A stretch of 64,000 bases of DNA from contig CAXKVR010000085.1 of the NCBI GenBank assembly GCA_964058845.1, forward strand, positions 62,001-126,000, read 5' to 3'. Positions 35,471 to 47,284 of the stretch are shown one piece after another. This DNA comes from Carex sylvatica. Taxonomy: Eukaryota; Streptophyta; Magnoliopsida; Poales; Cyperaceae. Under the pieces are notes generated by a model. It was not told the DNA's origin, made no database searches, and saw only the letters and a program-made list of their open reading frames with translations. Numbering within the stretch: the first letter of the stretch is position 1; every line of letters starts with the position of its first letter. The translations under genes were made by a program, and so were the position numbers.

Positions 35471-36340
35471 CGTATTAATTATGATATGTAACATAATATT
35501 TCTTATTCAACTTAGTTCAAAGTATACTGTCAATAAGGAATATTATGTTACATATCATCATTAATTTTGTTTGAATATGCTGTATTTTTACAATTAAAAA
35601 TATATTTTGAACTCATAATTCTTACATATATGATCATAATTCTTAACATATTTGATTATTGCATCAAGATTATAATGCGGAACAGAAAATGCATGCATTT
35701 GTTGTGTTCCAAGAATATTGCAACAGCTCTGCCAAAACTCATGAGAGATGATGACAAGTGGTCTGATTTGCTGCTCGTGATGCAGTAATCTATCTTTTAA
35801 TGGTTTAGTTATAGATTATTAATTATATATGTATAAGAATGCAGGCAGTAATCTATCTTTAAAAAATATTAAACTATTTTTTGGCATAAAAGTTGTTAGG
35901 CCTTTAATATTATCTAATATAATTATGCAAAACTTATTTAACTCAGTAATCAGAAATATTGTTTTGTCAATAAAGATTAGTATGGTATACTTTAATTAAT
36001 TTTAATTGAATATGTAAGAGTTTTATCATTCACAAATATTATTTGTAATATAAAGGATTTTCGGTGATTTTAACTCTATGGAAAAATTGTAGTGAGTAAA
36101 CATTTATGCCAACATAAATTTCATGATATTTTATGAAATTTTAACCATGTTGAGATAAATTTTCTTAATCCGTTCGAAGACCATTTTTGTTCGAAATGGA
36201 TTTGATTTATTTCCCGTATTTTCTTTCCATCTCATACAAAATCATGGAAAAAATAACAAGCAGTTCAAAATCATTTTAGTTGTCTCTCTATTGTGTCTCT
36301 TGCGATCTCTTCCTCTTCTCAAACCCTAGAAACCTTTACT

Positions 36341-36430
36341 ATAATGTTGGAGGAATTAATTTCGGTATTTTGAACTCTTCACTAAGCTCCTAATGCTATA
36401 GAAGATACACATGATTAGCATTATTTAACT
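36341..36430. repeat. Second copy of the MADS 3' flank
   Basis: This resembles 1931-2030, just downstream of the MADS stop. ACTCTTCACTAAGCTCCTAA with a following GATTAGCATTAT parallels ACTCTTCATTAAGCTCCTAA and GATTAGCATTAT there. The orientation is the same as that of the MADS relic at 43690-45200, so the two may once have been adjacent. Confidence 0.6.
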
Positions 36431-36820
36431 GTAACCTAACTTGAGATCGTTAATATAAAAGCATTACAAAAAAAAAATTTCAAGAAAAGGAACAAACTAA
36501 ATTGCAAATCAATTCTTAATTGCAAGCAGCAGAGGTCACAGAAACTAAGCTAAGGTTGACCCAAAATTACCAAAGAAACAAGAAAATAAGATTCAAGCGA
36601 TTTTAACAATTAGAAACTAAGAAATACTCGATTTTGTAATCAACGCTACATATATATTTTTAAAAAGCTTATAACTGTACAAATTCATCTCAGTATCTCA
36701 CCATTGAATTGCTTATCCCACGTATCATCAAACATCAAATCCAAAGAAACCAAGAAACAAGAAAAAGAGGTATCAACAGAAGTAAACAAAGAACCATTTA
36801 CACCAACAGACTGTGCTAGC

Positions 36821-37654
36821 TCATGTTTCGCAAAGAGGACAATGATCATACATGTCATACAAAAGCTCGCAAAATGGACAATAATCTGGCAAAACAGCTG
36901 GTCCCCGCTCAGCCGTGATGCACTCCACTGTCTCTTCGGCCACCTCTACTGTCTCTTCAGCCGTGTCCTCCAATATTGTCTCTTCGGCTGCCTCAAATGT
37001 CTCATCAGCCATGTTGTGCTTTACTTCCCCCTTAGGTGAAATCATGTTTTCGCAAAGTGGACAATGATCACACTTGTCATACAAAAGATTGCAAAATGGA
37101 CAATAGTCTGGCAAAACTGGCAGTGCTTTCACGTATTGAGCATCTAACTCCATGCGTTCTTTCCGCTCAGCCATGATGCCCTCCACTGTCTCTTCAGCCG
37201 TGTTGTCATCCATTGTCTCTTCGGCCACCTCTACTATCTCATTAGTCATGTTGTGCTCTAGCTCTACTTCCTCCTTAGTTGTAATCATGTGCTGCTCCTC
37301 CGCTACTTGGTCCTCGACCCCATATCGAGCATCCGATTCCGAGTAATCAATCAGTTCAGTAAGAGCCCTGTTCAGCTCAGGAGTCGGGCTGAAAGGCCCC
37401 AGCTCACCTGAATTGCTGTTGGACACCGCCTCTTGCCGCCCGATCTCAACATTATTACATGTTGAGATGAAAACATCATGATGGTGTATGTAATTTTCCA
37501 ATGTCAAGATAGTGGCCTCGGTACGGCGGCCATTGTCAGATTTGTATGCGGTCAGAAATGCCTTCAAAGAATCCATGCACCTCTGATAGGCCTTCCTATA
37601 GTGGAAAGTGTGTGTTTTGCAAAAGAAGCTTTCACAGGACCTGTGATATTCCAT
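36821..37654 (-). CDS. Unrecognised 277-residue protein with duplicated CPFC...CPLC modules
   Basis: An intronless frame starts MEYHRSCESFFCKTHTFHY. Residues 1-75 look helical and contain several Cys and His. A Glu-rich, Thr/Val repeat region follows (AEETVE- and VAEETM-type). Two modules read LPDYCPFCNLLYDKCDHCPLC and LPDYCPFCELLYDMYDHCPLC (each just over 20 residues, at roughly 190 and 255). Module 1 has five cysteines in a zinc-ribbon-like arrangement. Module 2 has lost one (CDHC to YDHC). The DNA shows a tandem duplication of about 200 bp that created the second module. The stop appears one base after a frame slip relative to the first copy. Metal binding is inferred only. It may be a real single-exon gene or a transposon-derived frame. 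No family is recognised. Confidence 0.6.
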   Translation of the reverse strand: MEYHRSCESFFCKTHTFHYRKAYQRCMDSLKAFLTAYKSDNGRRTEATILTLENYIHHHDVFISTCNNVEIGRQEAVSNSNSGELGPFSPTPELNRALTELIDYSESDARYGVEDQVAEEQHMITTKEEVELEHNMTNEIVEVAEETMDDNTAEETVEGIMAERKERMELDAQYVKALPVLPDYCPFCNLLYDKCDHCPLCENMISPKGEVKHNMADETFEAAEETILEDTAEETVEVAEETVECITAERGPAVLPDYCPFCELLYDMYDHCPLCET

Positions 37655-38523
37655 GCTTACTACGAGTGATGCTGGAAACAGAGAAGTTGGATGGGTTCAA
37701 TGGGTTTAATTTTGTTTCTTGAAGTCTTGAAGAAAATATCTTTTTTCTTTCCTTTTTCCTTTTTTCAAGTGTTGGTGGCATTTGGATATATTAATGGGTT
37801 ATTTATATTTGAGGAGCTGTTATGGGTTGTAAACTAATTATTTGCTTGTGTGGATTGAGCTTGCATTCATTGACTATCTGCGGCATGGTTTGTTGCGTCA
37901 ATACACATAATTGGATCACCTTTACAGGCCCAAATTAAAATGATATACGATTCAGGCCCAAGTACATATAAATCTGATTCAGGCCCAGTTGGCCTATTTT
38001 TTAATTTCTTGTCTATCAATTATATATTAATCTGAAAATTTATTAGTATCTGTTAATATCTAGGAAGAAGCGCATATATAGGCTAGAGGTGATAAGACAG
38101 GAAAACTTTTGTTTAGAAATAGAATGTCATGAATAGAACGTTATAAATAATTTGTTATTTCATATATTCAATCAAGATGAAGAGAACAACAAAACTATCT
38201 TCATCTTAATTGCTTTAATGAAGATGCTCTTCTACTTCATTTAATTAGCAATTAAGATGAAAATAGCTTTGATAAAGATAGCTCTTCTACTTGCTCTCCT
38301 TTTGCTCTCTGCAGATACTTATGCTAATTAATTTCATTTCATTTATATGTTGTTAATAATTACAGCTAGGTAATAGTGCTTTTAACTAATTGGTATATTT
38401 TAATATCATTGGTGATATTTTTAGCAATTTTTTTTTATTAGGTCCAACAATAAATGCGTATTGCTCATGCACTTCCCATTGGTGCAAATTAACAAAGTTG
38501 TGTTTAAAATTGTGGAAGCCACT

Positions 38524-39294
38524 CAGGGGCGGAACTAGAAAATTTGAATAGATGGGCTAATCTAGAAGTGTAAACGGATCGGATAATATCCGATTTCGTC
38601 CGAATCCGAATCCGGAAAAGTACTTAAATTATCCGATCCGTATCCGTATCCGAAACTATCCGTATCCGTATCCGTATCCAAAAAATTATAACGGATGCGG
38701 ATACGGTAAGGCATTTGACTATCCGTATCCGACCGCTTACACTTTAAACCACAACAAATGTGATATATGTCTTTAAATTAATTTATTAAATTACATAGTA
38801 TACGAATAATTTATTAAATTGCTTATAAATATATATTTTGATTAACATGATATAATTAGTGACTAATATTTTAATAATATAATAGATGTTTTGTAACTAA
38901 CAAGCTAATTATGAAAAATATCCGTATCCGTAATATTTAATATCCGATCCGTATCCGTATCCGTATCCGAGACTATTCGTATCCCTATCCAAAAAATTAT
39001 AACGGATACGAATACGGTAAGACTACTATCCGATCCGTATCCGACAATTTACACCCCTAGGCTAATCTATAAAATGTAATATGTGAAAAAAAAAAGTGTG
39101 GTTAGTGGGAATTGAATCCATGACTTTGCACATACCAACTAGAACACAAACCACTAGACTACCAATACACTTTTGTTATTTTATAAAAGTTTAAAAAATT
39201 TAAAAATTCAACTAAATTTTAATATACATAATTACTAATTTTAAAATTATAGGGTGGCTTAGCACACCCTACCATACACGTAAATCTGCCCCTG
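38524..39294. mobile_element. Outer hAT-type MITE, split by another insertion
   Basis: The left end CAGGGGCGGAACTAG and right end AAATCTGCCCCTG are the short inverted repeats of a common plant hAT MITE. The outside flanks AAGCCACT and AAGCCCAT are a worn 8 bp duplication (6 of 8 match). Without the inner element the outer one is about 274 bp. Its body holds GGGAATTGAATCCATGA and CCACTAGACTACCA at 39108-39165, complementary to tRNA box B and box A. Confidence 0.75.
38564..39060. mobile_element. Inner hAT element with perfect 8 bp target duplication
   Basis: The 497 bp element runs from AGAAGTGTAAACGG to TTTACACCCCTAG. GCTAATCT stands at 38556-38563 and again at 39061-39068. Both subterminal regions are dense in GTATCC/GGATAC motifs in both orientations. 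There is no coding capacity. It inserted in the outer hAT element at 38524. Confidence 0.92.
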
Positions 39295-39500
39295 AAGCCC
39301 ATACGAAAACTGTTGTGCTTATCGTGTCAATCCCTTTCCACCCGAATATATTTCATCTGGTAAAACACTTTTACAATTCTAATTTTTTTTTTTTTGCCAC
39401 TGTTACAACAGGGAGGTGCTCCCTAAATAGCCCTAGCACAATATCTCAAATGCTATCTTTCTCTATTCTTCTATATTTCATACTATGGTCATGTTTCATT

Positions 39501-40237
39501 GTGGACTAAAGTTAATGAGATCTAACTTGGTTATTTCAACTTAGGTCGATCTAAATTATTTATTTTTGGTTGATATCTAAAGTTTTACCTTGTTTGGTAA
39601 AAATTTGATGGTCTAAGGCATGATTTTATATTACAAATTATTTTATCCTACAAAATTTGTAATAACAATAATAAAACTATTCTTCGTATTTTTTTCTTTT
39701 CATTTTGATTGAAAGAAATTGTACAAGAAAATGAGTTATGTATAAATTAATTCTATATCTTAGAGAAGCACATTGTATTAAATGAATCTTATTTAATTAA
39801 AGTTATATTTGTACTAATTTATTTGTCAAAAATATGTTAGGTTGATTAACAAAAATTTATTATTTTGTAGTACAAACTAAAAAATATTTTATTTAATTAT
39901 TTTCTAGATTACATATTTTGTTGATTTAAAAAGTTATGCCATTAAAAAAATGTTGATTCTATAATTGATAAATTTATAAGTTTTCTTATACGTAAATGAA
40001 AAAAAAAAATTAATTGCTTATTTTATATTTCTTAAAAAAGTAATTAAAAATAATAAAAATAATGAAAAGTTAGGTCTCATACTCAATTAAAATTAAACCA
40101 CCTAGAGGTGGTTTAGTTTAGGCCAATTTAGTTCGGTCTAAAGATCAGCTTAATTATTATGTCTTAGTCCAACTCAATTAAACCACGTTTGGTATAATAA
40201 GTGAGACCTAAAGCTCTTATTCCACTGTTTAGTCCAC
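39501..40237. mobile_element. Possible DNA transposon with 10 bp terminal inverted repeats
   Basis: GTGGACTAAA at 39501 is mirrored by TTTAGTCCAC ending at 40237. The arms continue loosely (GAGATCTAACTTGG against the complement of a GTGAGACCTAAAGC region). The interior is AT-rich without a gene. The target duplication is unclear. Confidence 0.45.
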
Positions 40238-41132
40238 AAGTAATATCACACACAATTAGCCAAAAATATCCTCCTTCTGGAGATATCAGAGATACAGCCA
40301 GCTGACCTTATTGCCATATACGTACGCCAATAGACCTTGATCTTTGAACGTTGTGCATCGTTGTTACTAAGACTCAAAACTGTGTCCAAATTTCAAATGT
40401 AAAAGTAGTAAACGACTTTTCATCGTTAATTAATCAATCACATAAAATTTCAGAGATATGATGGAAAAATAGTCTTGTGTGTATTATGCTCTTTTTTTTC
40501 AAGATGACAGAAATAGATAATTAATTTCAGAGTCATCACCATCAAATGAAGGAATGAACGCATGTTTAATTTCCAGCCGCCATGATCACTTGATAATTTG
40601 AATTTGACTTAAAGTAAGTTGAAGAAAATATTGATGGTCCTTCAACAAGTGCAGCCTAATAAAAAACCTAATAAAAAATAATAAAAAAAAAAACACACAG
40701 AACTTAAAAGGATGAAAAGAAATGGGAAATAACAATATAGAATGTGAATTTAAATGGTATGCTCAGTGAATGGTGGTGAATGCATGGTGATCTTCCCCAG
40801 GCCCATTCAATACCCCGTTCAAGCCTCTAATTAATTAGTTGTATACAATACCAAACAATGTTGAACTAGGATCTAGTACTAGCTAGCATCAAATAATGTC
40901 AAAATTATTAGTATAGTATAATAGAGAACACGAGCATAGAATTACAGAGTATTTTCATATAATTTCTTTCTAGGTAGCACACCATCATATATAATCTGAT
41001 TGCTTAATCTATCTTATCTTAAATGAATATTTTCTAACATATACATATTTTCTTAATAATATCCCTTAATCTAAGATTGTCTAAATATTACATTGAAGGT
41101 TAAAAAATTTATCCATTTGATAAGGTTCGCGT
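40238..41132. other. Intergenic, no gene recognised
   Basis: AT-rich sequence without a supported frame or repeat. Confidence 0.5.
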
Positions 41133-43072
41133 CACTACTAAAATAATCATTTTTTGCATGCCCAGCACCAGTTTGTTGCATGGTAGAGACAGCTCGTGCA
41201 AAAGAAATGGTGTTTGTTGACTTTTTAAACTTATTGCATGTGAATTCCCATGCAACAGGTATCTCATGCAATTGTGTGAAATGCAACCATGCAACTGTGT
41301 GATGTTCAGCCATGCAAATAAGTTTTGAAGGTTAGAATAGTGGAGAATGTTTGTTATTTCAAAACATCCTACTCCTTTTATAACATGGAAATAATGGCAC
41401 ATATTAGATTGCACTTTTTATAACAATAGCCTTTTAAAACTAATTACCTTTGTCCTTTCACATTTTTAACTTATGCACCAGCTACCAGTCTACCACTTAT
41501 GAACTAACAACTGATGGTATAGTAGGAAATATGGGTTAGGTGCATGGTCCCACCACTCAACTGATGGTAGTCACAGCTAACAACCTCAGATAAAAATCCA
41601 AATGATGTTAATGTTACAAATCTGACAAGATAATCTCACATCTCAACCATCTCAAGAAGTACCCTCACAGCTGGAAATGAAATTCAATCAGGTAAGTACA
41701 CTTACACTGTTGGTTGAACAATGCACTTATTTAAGTTATTTTGTGGCATCAACTGCATCATTTGAAAAACAAGTTCAATGTAACTTGGTCCCCTTAATTG
41801 TAATAGTATTGTATGATAAATAATAATAAGTTGTTCAGAGGCTTCATCTGCATAAATAATTGTTATAACAATAACATGTTCTAATATAACAATTTGATAT
41901 ACATAGAATGTTGCTGGTTCTATACAACCAAATCAGGGGCCTTCCCAAGCATTGTTGAGTTCTCATAATGTACAAGAAATTGCTGGACATGATGCCGCAA
42001 TGTCCGATTGGTTGGCCAATCAACCTTCAACTTGAAGCAGGGAGGTCTAGTGTGGTTGGCAATATTAAGGGTAAATTATTTTGGGTATATTTTGGGTATA
42101 TTTTGCAAACTCAATGGGGGTTTGTTTTATTCTGTTAATGCTAGAAAGGTGGATATATTTTGGTTATATATAGAAATTACTCTTCTTATCTTCTTATCTT
42201 AGTAATTGTTTGAAATGTGTTGTTTTACTGTCTTTATAATGTTGAAAAAATGTATGATGATTATAGTCTTTTGGTTATATATCGAAGTTAATTACTCTTC
42301 TTATCTTGTTGTTTTCTATGTATGTACTCTTCTATGTGTTTTATGTAAATCTTGTTGAATGGTAATCTGAAAATTGGTAAACGGCACTGGGTTGGTACCA
42401 GATTGATACAGGGAGGATTGTAAAATTAGATTATGCTTTATTGCCTCCAGGTAGCTCATTTTAGACATAGGATTTTTCACGCAAATATTGGTAATTTATG
42501 TGCATGCAAAAAGTGCAAATCATATCCTTGCAAATAGTTAGCTATGTAATAACTACATATTCTTCCCATGTAATAACGAAATCATATTCCCATGCAAATA
42601 AACATATGGGACCCACGTTAACTAGCCTTGCAAATAATCAAGTTAACTAGCTTTGCAAATAGTCACATTATCTATCCTTGCAAATAGTCAAGTAGGTCCC
42701 ATGTTATCTAACCTTGCAAATAGTCTAGTGGGTCCTGCGTTCTCTTGCCTTGCAAATACTATGGTGGGACCCACGTTTGCTTCCCTTGCAAATAGTATGC
42801 TGGGACCCGCACTCTCTTCCCTTGCAAATACTCCAAACTGGGTCAATTCTCGAAATAGTTGTATGGCTAGTTATTGCATGACAAAGCTCATGTAACAGAC
42901 TTTTTGCATAGTTGCCCTTGCAAATACTGACTATTTGTATGGAGGACATTTGTATGATTGTACTTGCGTGCCTAATGCCATGTAAAAAGCCATTTTCGGG
43001 GCTTGTTGCATGCCAAAGGCCATGCAACAAACCATTTTCATTGTCATGCAATAAAAGATTATTCTAGTAGTG
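41133..43072. mobile_element. Non-autonomous CACTA element
   Basis: The left end CACTACTAAAATAATCATTTT and the right end AAAAGATTATTCTAGTAGTG are inverted. The 3 bp flanks CGT and TGT nearly match. Subterminal arrays consist of a TTGCATG/CATGCAA motif on the left and CCTTGCAAATAGTC on the right. About 41640-41690 and 41905-42035 look like the last exons of a lost transposon gene; one ends SDWLANQPST before a stop. No transposase survives. Length is about 1.94 kb. Confidence 0.85.
42640..42850 (+). repeat. CACTA subterminal repeat, about 36 bp period
   Basis: CCTTGCAAATAGTC-type units, often followed by GGGTCCCACGTT-like sequence, recur about six times. An 80-codon frame across it shows the same repeat as LANS-type residues (LANSxVGP). 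It is a product of the repeat, not a gene. Confidence 0.8.
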
Positions 43073-43689
43073 TGTCTTCTTTGTTTGTGCTTTACCTCTT
43101 ATGCCCATTGTTATAGGAGCCTAGAAATGCCATGATTATTATGACGAAATTTTGTATTCATAGAAACAATATGCTTATACATGGTTAGGTGAACAATATA
43201 AATGATATGATCAAATGATTATCGTGTGATGTCTTATTACAAGAATGATTTTCTACATATATACCATACCATATAATTCAATTAATAAATTCTGTATATG
43301 ATTCTTAAGTCAATAAAATTCTAGCAGCTTTCTAATTATATTTAAATTATACAACATCAAAGATGTCTTTAATTATTAAGATATTTGAGAAAATCAATAT
43401 TAAAATTCATATCAACATAGTTCTCTTCTGGTTTAAATGTATGATAATTTTTTTGTTTTATATTTACTGTCATAAAAATTATAAAAATATCTTATAGATA
43501 TATGTACTACATGAATATCACATTAATTACTTATAAATCTAGTGATAAGCCCTATCTGTAATGCAAGATTGATTAAGGTGCTCTAAAGATCCATTAAGTT
43601 ATTTTTTTTAAGTATTTATTGAGTAGCTATCATTTATTAATTCTTATGCATATTGTATTGCAATAAATAGATTGATTGAAAAAGCATCC

Positions 43690-45200
43690 TGAATTCCTGA
43701 CACATCTAAAATGGATTACAGATACAGCCGCATGAGCAGAGTTCATAGGGACACAGTACAACAATCTATTTATGAGCAACAGAATCAACCATCTCTCCAA
43801 ATCCCTGTGCAACAATCTATTTATATGCATGAGCAGAGTTCCTCCTTGACCTTGTAGCTGCAATTGTATATTACTAGGTCTTCCTTGGACTTGTTGCTGC
43901 CATTGCACATTGAGGTTTTCCTTGAACTTGCTTCCATTGCACATTATGAGGTCTTCCTTGAACTTGTTGCTTGTGAATGAACGCTTGGTTTGGTTCCATA
44001 GCAACTGCCTTCTCTTTATTTTCTTGTTGCTGCTGCGGCTGCATGTTCGCAAAGCCTGCATTGGCTTACACCGATATAGATTGTTGATGTTGTTGCTGCA
44101 CATTCTGAAAATTTGATGACGCGTCATGTATATCATCGGCAGAGGAAGCAGATATATTTTTGTGGCAGATTTAGCTTTCAGAAATTGAAGTACTTTTCTC
44201 GATCAGGTTTATGCTTATTCCGAGTTAGAGAAATGTGACAAATATATATTTTCTTAACTGATTTTTTAAGATTAAAATATACAATGTCTATAATTGTAAC
44301 CTTTTATATTTAATTATTATGAACACCTGTTGTCTTCTTTTTGTTCCCAAATATTGTTTTTAATATACGTATTTTTTCATAAAACCAATAACTTCTTCAA
44401 CTTACTCTCTATCACACATATACTTTTGCCTTTCGTTAGGGGGTGATGCCTAGGGATAGACTTTATGTGCTTACACCAAATTATATCTTTTTTTGGTGAC
44501 ATCAAATTACACTCTCCATTTACAAAGTTTTTAAAGTTCAAATAATCGATTCAAACCGTTCAACATAATGAATATATTAAAATGTGCTTGCAGATCAAAC
44601 TTTACATTTTTTTTCAATTTTTTTTTTACTATTTATTAAGTATTTAACAAAATCGTTATATTTGAACCATTGAATTTTTGTACCCATATTAATAAATAGT
44701 AAACAAAATTAAAAAAAAATGTAAAATTTGATCTGCAAGCACATTTTAATATATCCATCATGTTGAACGATTTGGATCGACTGTTTGGACTTTAAAAATA
44801 TAGAGTGTAATTCGGTGTCACCAAAAAAGAGTGTAATTAGATCCCTCCTCGTGAAAGATTTCTATAGTTAAGTATATATAATTTCCCAACACTTATTAAT
44901 GAAGATTATTCAAGTTAAGCCATTATGTAGTTGATGAATGTAATATTGGATGGTCCAGCTGCGTCAAAAGTGGATCCCCAGCTGTTGTTTGGGGATGGCA
45001 TCAGATGGGTCGACTGCTGTGTGACTTGGATTAATTGCTTGAATTAGTGTATCCAGAGATCCTTCAGTTGAAAGTAGCATTTTTGGATTGTTATTCTGCT
45101 AGGGAGAATTCCCATTGTTGCAGAGATTGCATATTATGAGGTCTACCTTGAGCTTGTTTCTGCAATTGCATATTGTGAGATCCTCCTTGAATTAATGACT
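43690..45200 (-). pseudogene. Decayed MADS-box C-terminal region, third copy
   Basis: On the minus strand, about 44920-45000 resembles exon 9 and its flanks of the intact MADS gene (NNSWGST against NNSWVPT). About 44400-44460 resembles its last intron (GGGGTGATGCCTAGGGA). About 43860-44100 reads NAGFANMQPQQQQ after a stop, then repeated QGRPHNVQW units; compare NAFFANLQLQQQ in exon 8. The QGRPHN-type repeat also appears near 45120-45190. Stops and frame changes occur throughout, and the MADS domain is absent. The glutamine-rich repeat has expanded here compared with the intact gene. Confidence 0.75.
44486..44830. mobile_element. Fold-back MITE inside the MADS relic
   Basis: The arms are CTTTTTTTGGTGACATC on the left and the complement of GTGTCACCAAAAAAGA on the right. 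They run inward for over 130 bp through AATTACACTCT and the superfamily core AATCGATTCAAACCGTTCAA. The centre is near 44665. Confidence 0.8.
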
Positions 45201-45741
45201 TTAAATGAGTCACATTTAATAAAAATTATTACACTTTCAAAGTTTATCAAATAAATATATCTGGACATGTATTGGTTATATTTAAAATATTACTGACAAT
45301 TTTGTTGATTTAATTTTTTGAAATATTGCCATAATTGATTAAAAAAAACATGTACGATATGCTCGTATGCATACAACAAGTTGTAAATGATTTACGATAA
45401 ATTATGCCACGTAAATCTTGATTAATTCATACTCTCAATATTGATTAAAGTATATCTCTCAGTTACGGTAATAATCACTTCACGAAATGAGTCCAAAATA
45501 TATAAATGGTCATGTGTAATGAATTGATGAAAATATTTTGCCAGAATTGATGATTTTTTTTTTTTTAAAGTTAGTGGATTTAAGTGTCAACTAACAATTT
45601 CATTTATAAGAAAAATGAAATTACAACGTGTCAAATGACTCTCTAATACAAAATCTAATATTTTATTTTCACAAAATTCACAAAATTACTCAAAATAACT
45701 CTAATATTCTAATCTCACTTATACATACTCACAATTACTTT

Positions 45742-45892
45742 TATTTTAGTAAAGGTTGGAGATCAAGCCACCCAACTATTTAATACTCTTGTTATTACAA
45801 TAAAGAATTTTCCTCATTCGGGTTTTGAACCCATGACTTCTCACATAGAGACTATGTGCCTTTGCCACTAGATCAAAGGTTAGCTAGTTCTT
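45742..45892 (-). mobile_element. tRNA-derived SINE, second full copy
   Basis: The reverse complement contains TGATCTAGTGGCAAAGGCAC (box A) and GGGTTCAAAACCCGAATG (box B), and the same tail as the copy at 843 (TTAAATAGTTGGGTGGCTTG). TACTCACAATTACTTT flanks it on both sides at 45726-45741 and 45893-45908. Confidence 0.9.
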
Positions 45893-46357
45893 TACTCACA
45901 ATTACTTTATTACCTTAAACTCTATTGCTCTCTACGATCAGATTCACTCTTTCGACCACCGTCGTGCTTCGACATCTGGATCTACTCACCCGCGCTTCAA
46001 TCGAGAGATATAGAGATTTAATATTCTGAGCTCCGACAATACCGCACTTTCGGCTCTGATTGACTCAACTCGGCTGTGGTCCTCCCCTCTCTCTCATTCT
46101 TTAATTTCTCCACTCAAAAAAGTAGAGTCTCGAGAGAAAAAAAAAGCTATGTGAGAAGTGAGATTAATGAATTCCGACTTAATTTAGGTGGATATAGTTT
46201 CCATTTAATTTTTCTCAGAATCTTTTGTAACCCATCTTTCTAACTTTATAGTGTTTGCATCTGAATCGTTGTAAGTTAAGTAAATTTTGCAAGTTTATCA
46301 CAGCTATCTCTAATTATGGTACATCATTCTTTAACCTAGTGTTTTTAAAGAGTTTGA

Positions 46358-46748
46358 CTAGTATAACATCAGTGTCATTTCAATCTATATAACACCAACT
46401 CTAAAACTTATCAAATCGACTTCAAACGGTAAATTCATACCATTCAAACCGATCTACTTCATTAGTTGTGCGTTTACATGCAAAATTTATAACTTTTCGA
46501 ATTTATTTAGTATTAGGTTAAGCGGTCAAATATGTGAGTTTTTAAGTTAATTTTAATACATTAATTTTTCAATATTTTTACTGCTTGATTTGATACTAAA
46601 ATAACTCAAAAATATATAATTTTTGTATGTAAACGCATCACACATAATGTAAATTGGCTTGAACGGTTTAGATTTACAGTTTGAAGTCGATTCGATAGGT
46701 TTTAGAGTTGGTGTTATATAGGTTGAAACGACACTGATGTTATACTAG
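46358..46748. mobile_element. Fold-back MITE, distinct family
   Basis: CTAGTATAACATCAGTG on the left mirrors CACTGATGTTATACTAG on the right. The arms continue through ACACCAACTCTAAAA against TTTTAGAGTTGGTGT and CAAATCGACTTCAAAC against GTTTGAAGTCGATTCG, over 150 bp each. The flanks share short TTTAAA similarity, so the true ends may be slightly wider. Confidence 0.8.
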
Positions 46749-47284
46749 CCAAAGTCGCTTTTAAATGTGACTGCACGGACTGTTATATATTTTCATATCA
46801 TCATATGGATTCATTTTGAAAGTGTGTTAGATATCTTGACTTCTAACTCATGATTTAAAATATATATATATATATATATATGATCTTAGCCAATCTCTTA
46901 TTCTCTATATACACATATAAAAAGAATTATAATATTATAATTTTGTTTGATGCATGGTCATTAAGAGTTTACAAAAGTACACAGATATAAATAATTTTTT
47001 AACATTAATTTTCAACTTATGAGTTCATATAAATATAAAGCCGAAAAAATGATAATGTTTATGTACATATAGAGCAAATAATATAGATCACGTCTAATAA
47101 ATTTATTTTAACATAAAAATTTTAAAATTTGCTAGTTAAAAAATTGAAGAAATAAAGACATAACAAAACACATATAAATTTGAATCATCTTCTTTTAAAA
47201 AAATGTAAAATATTTTTTCGGATCTCAGAAAAACACCACACAGTTTTAAGAAACTTATTCTAACCTACAAATCCATACCTATGA

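Noticed and set aside
41109..41414. Minus-strand frames of 80 and 101 codons at the CACTA left end
   Set aside because: They consist of CATGCA-type subterminal repeats of the element.
42653..42895. Plus-strand 80-codon frame with repeated LANSxVGP
   Set aside because: It is the translation of the CACTA subterminal repeat, with no homologue and no gene structure.
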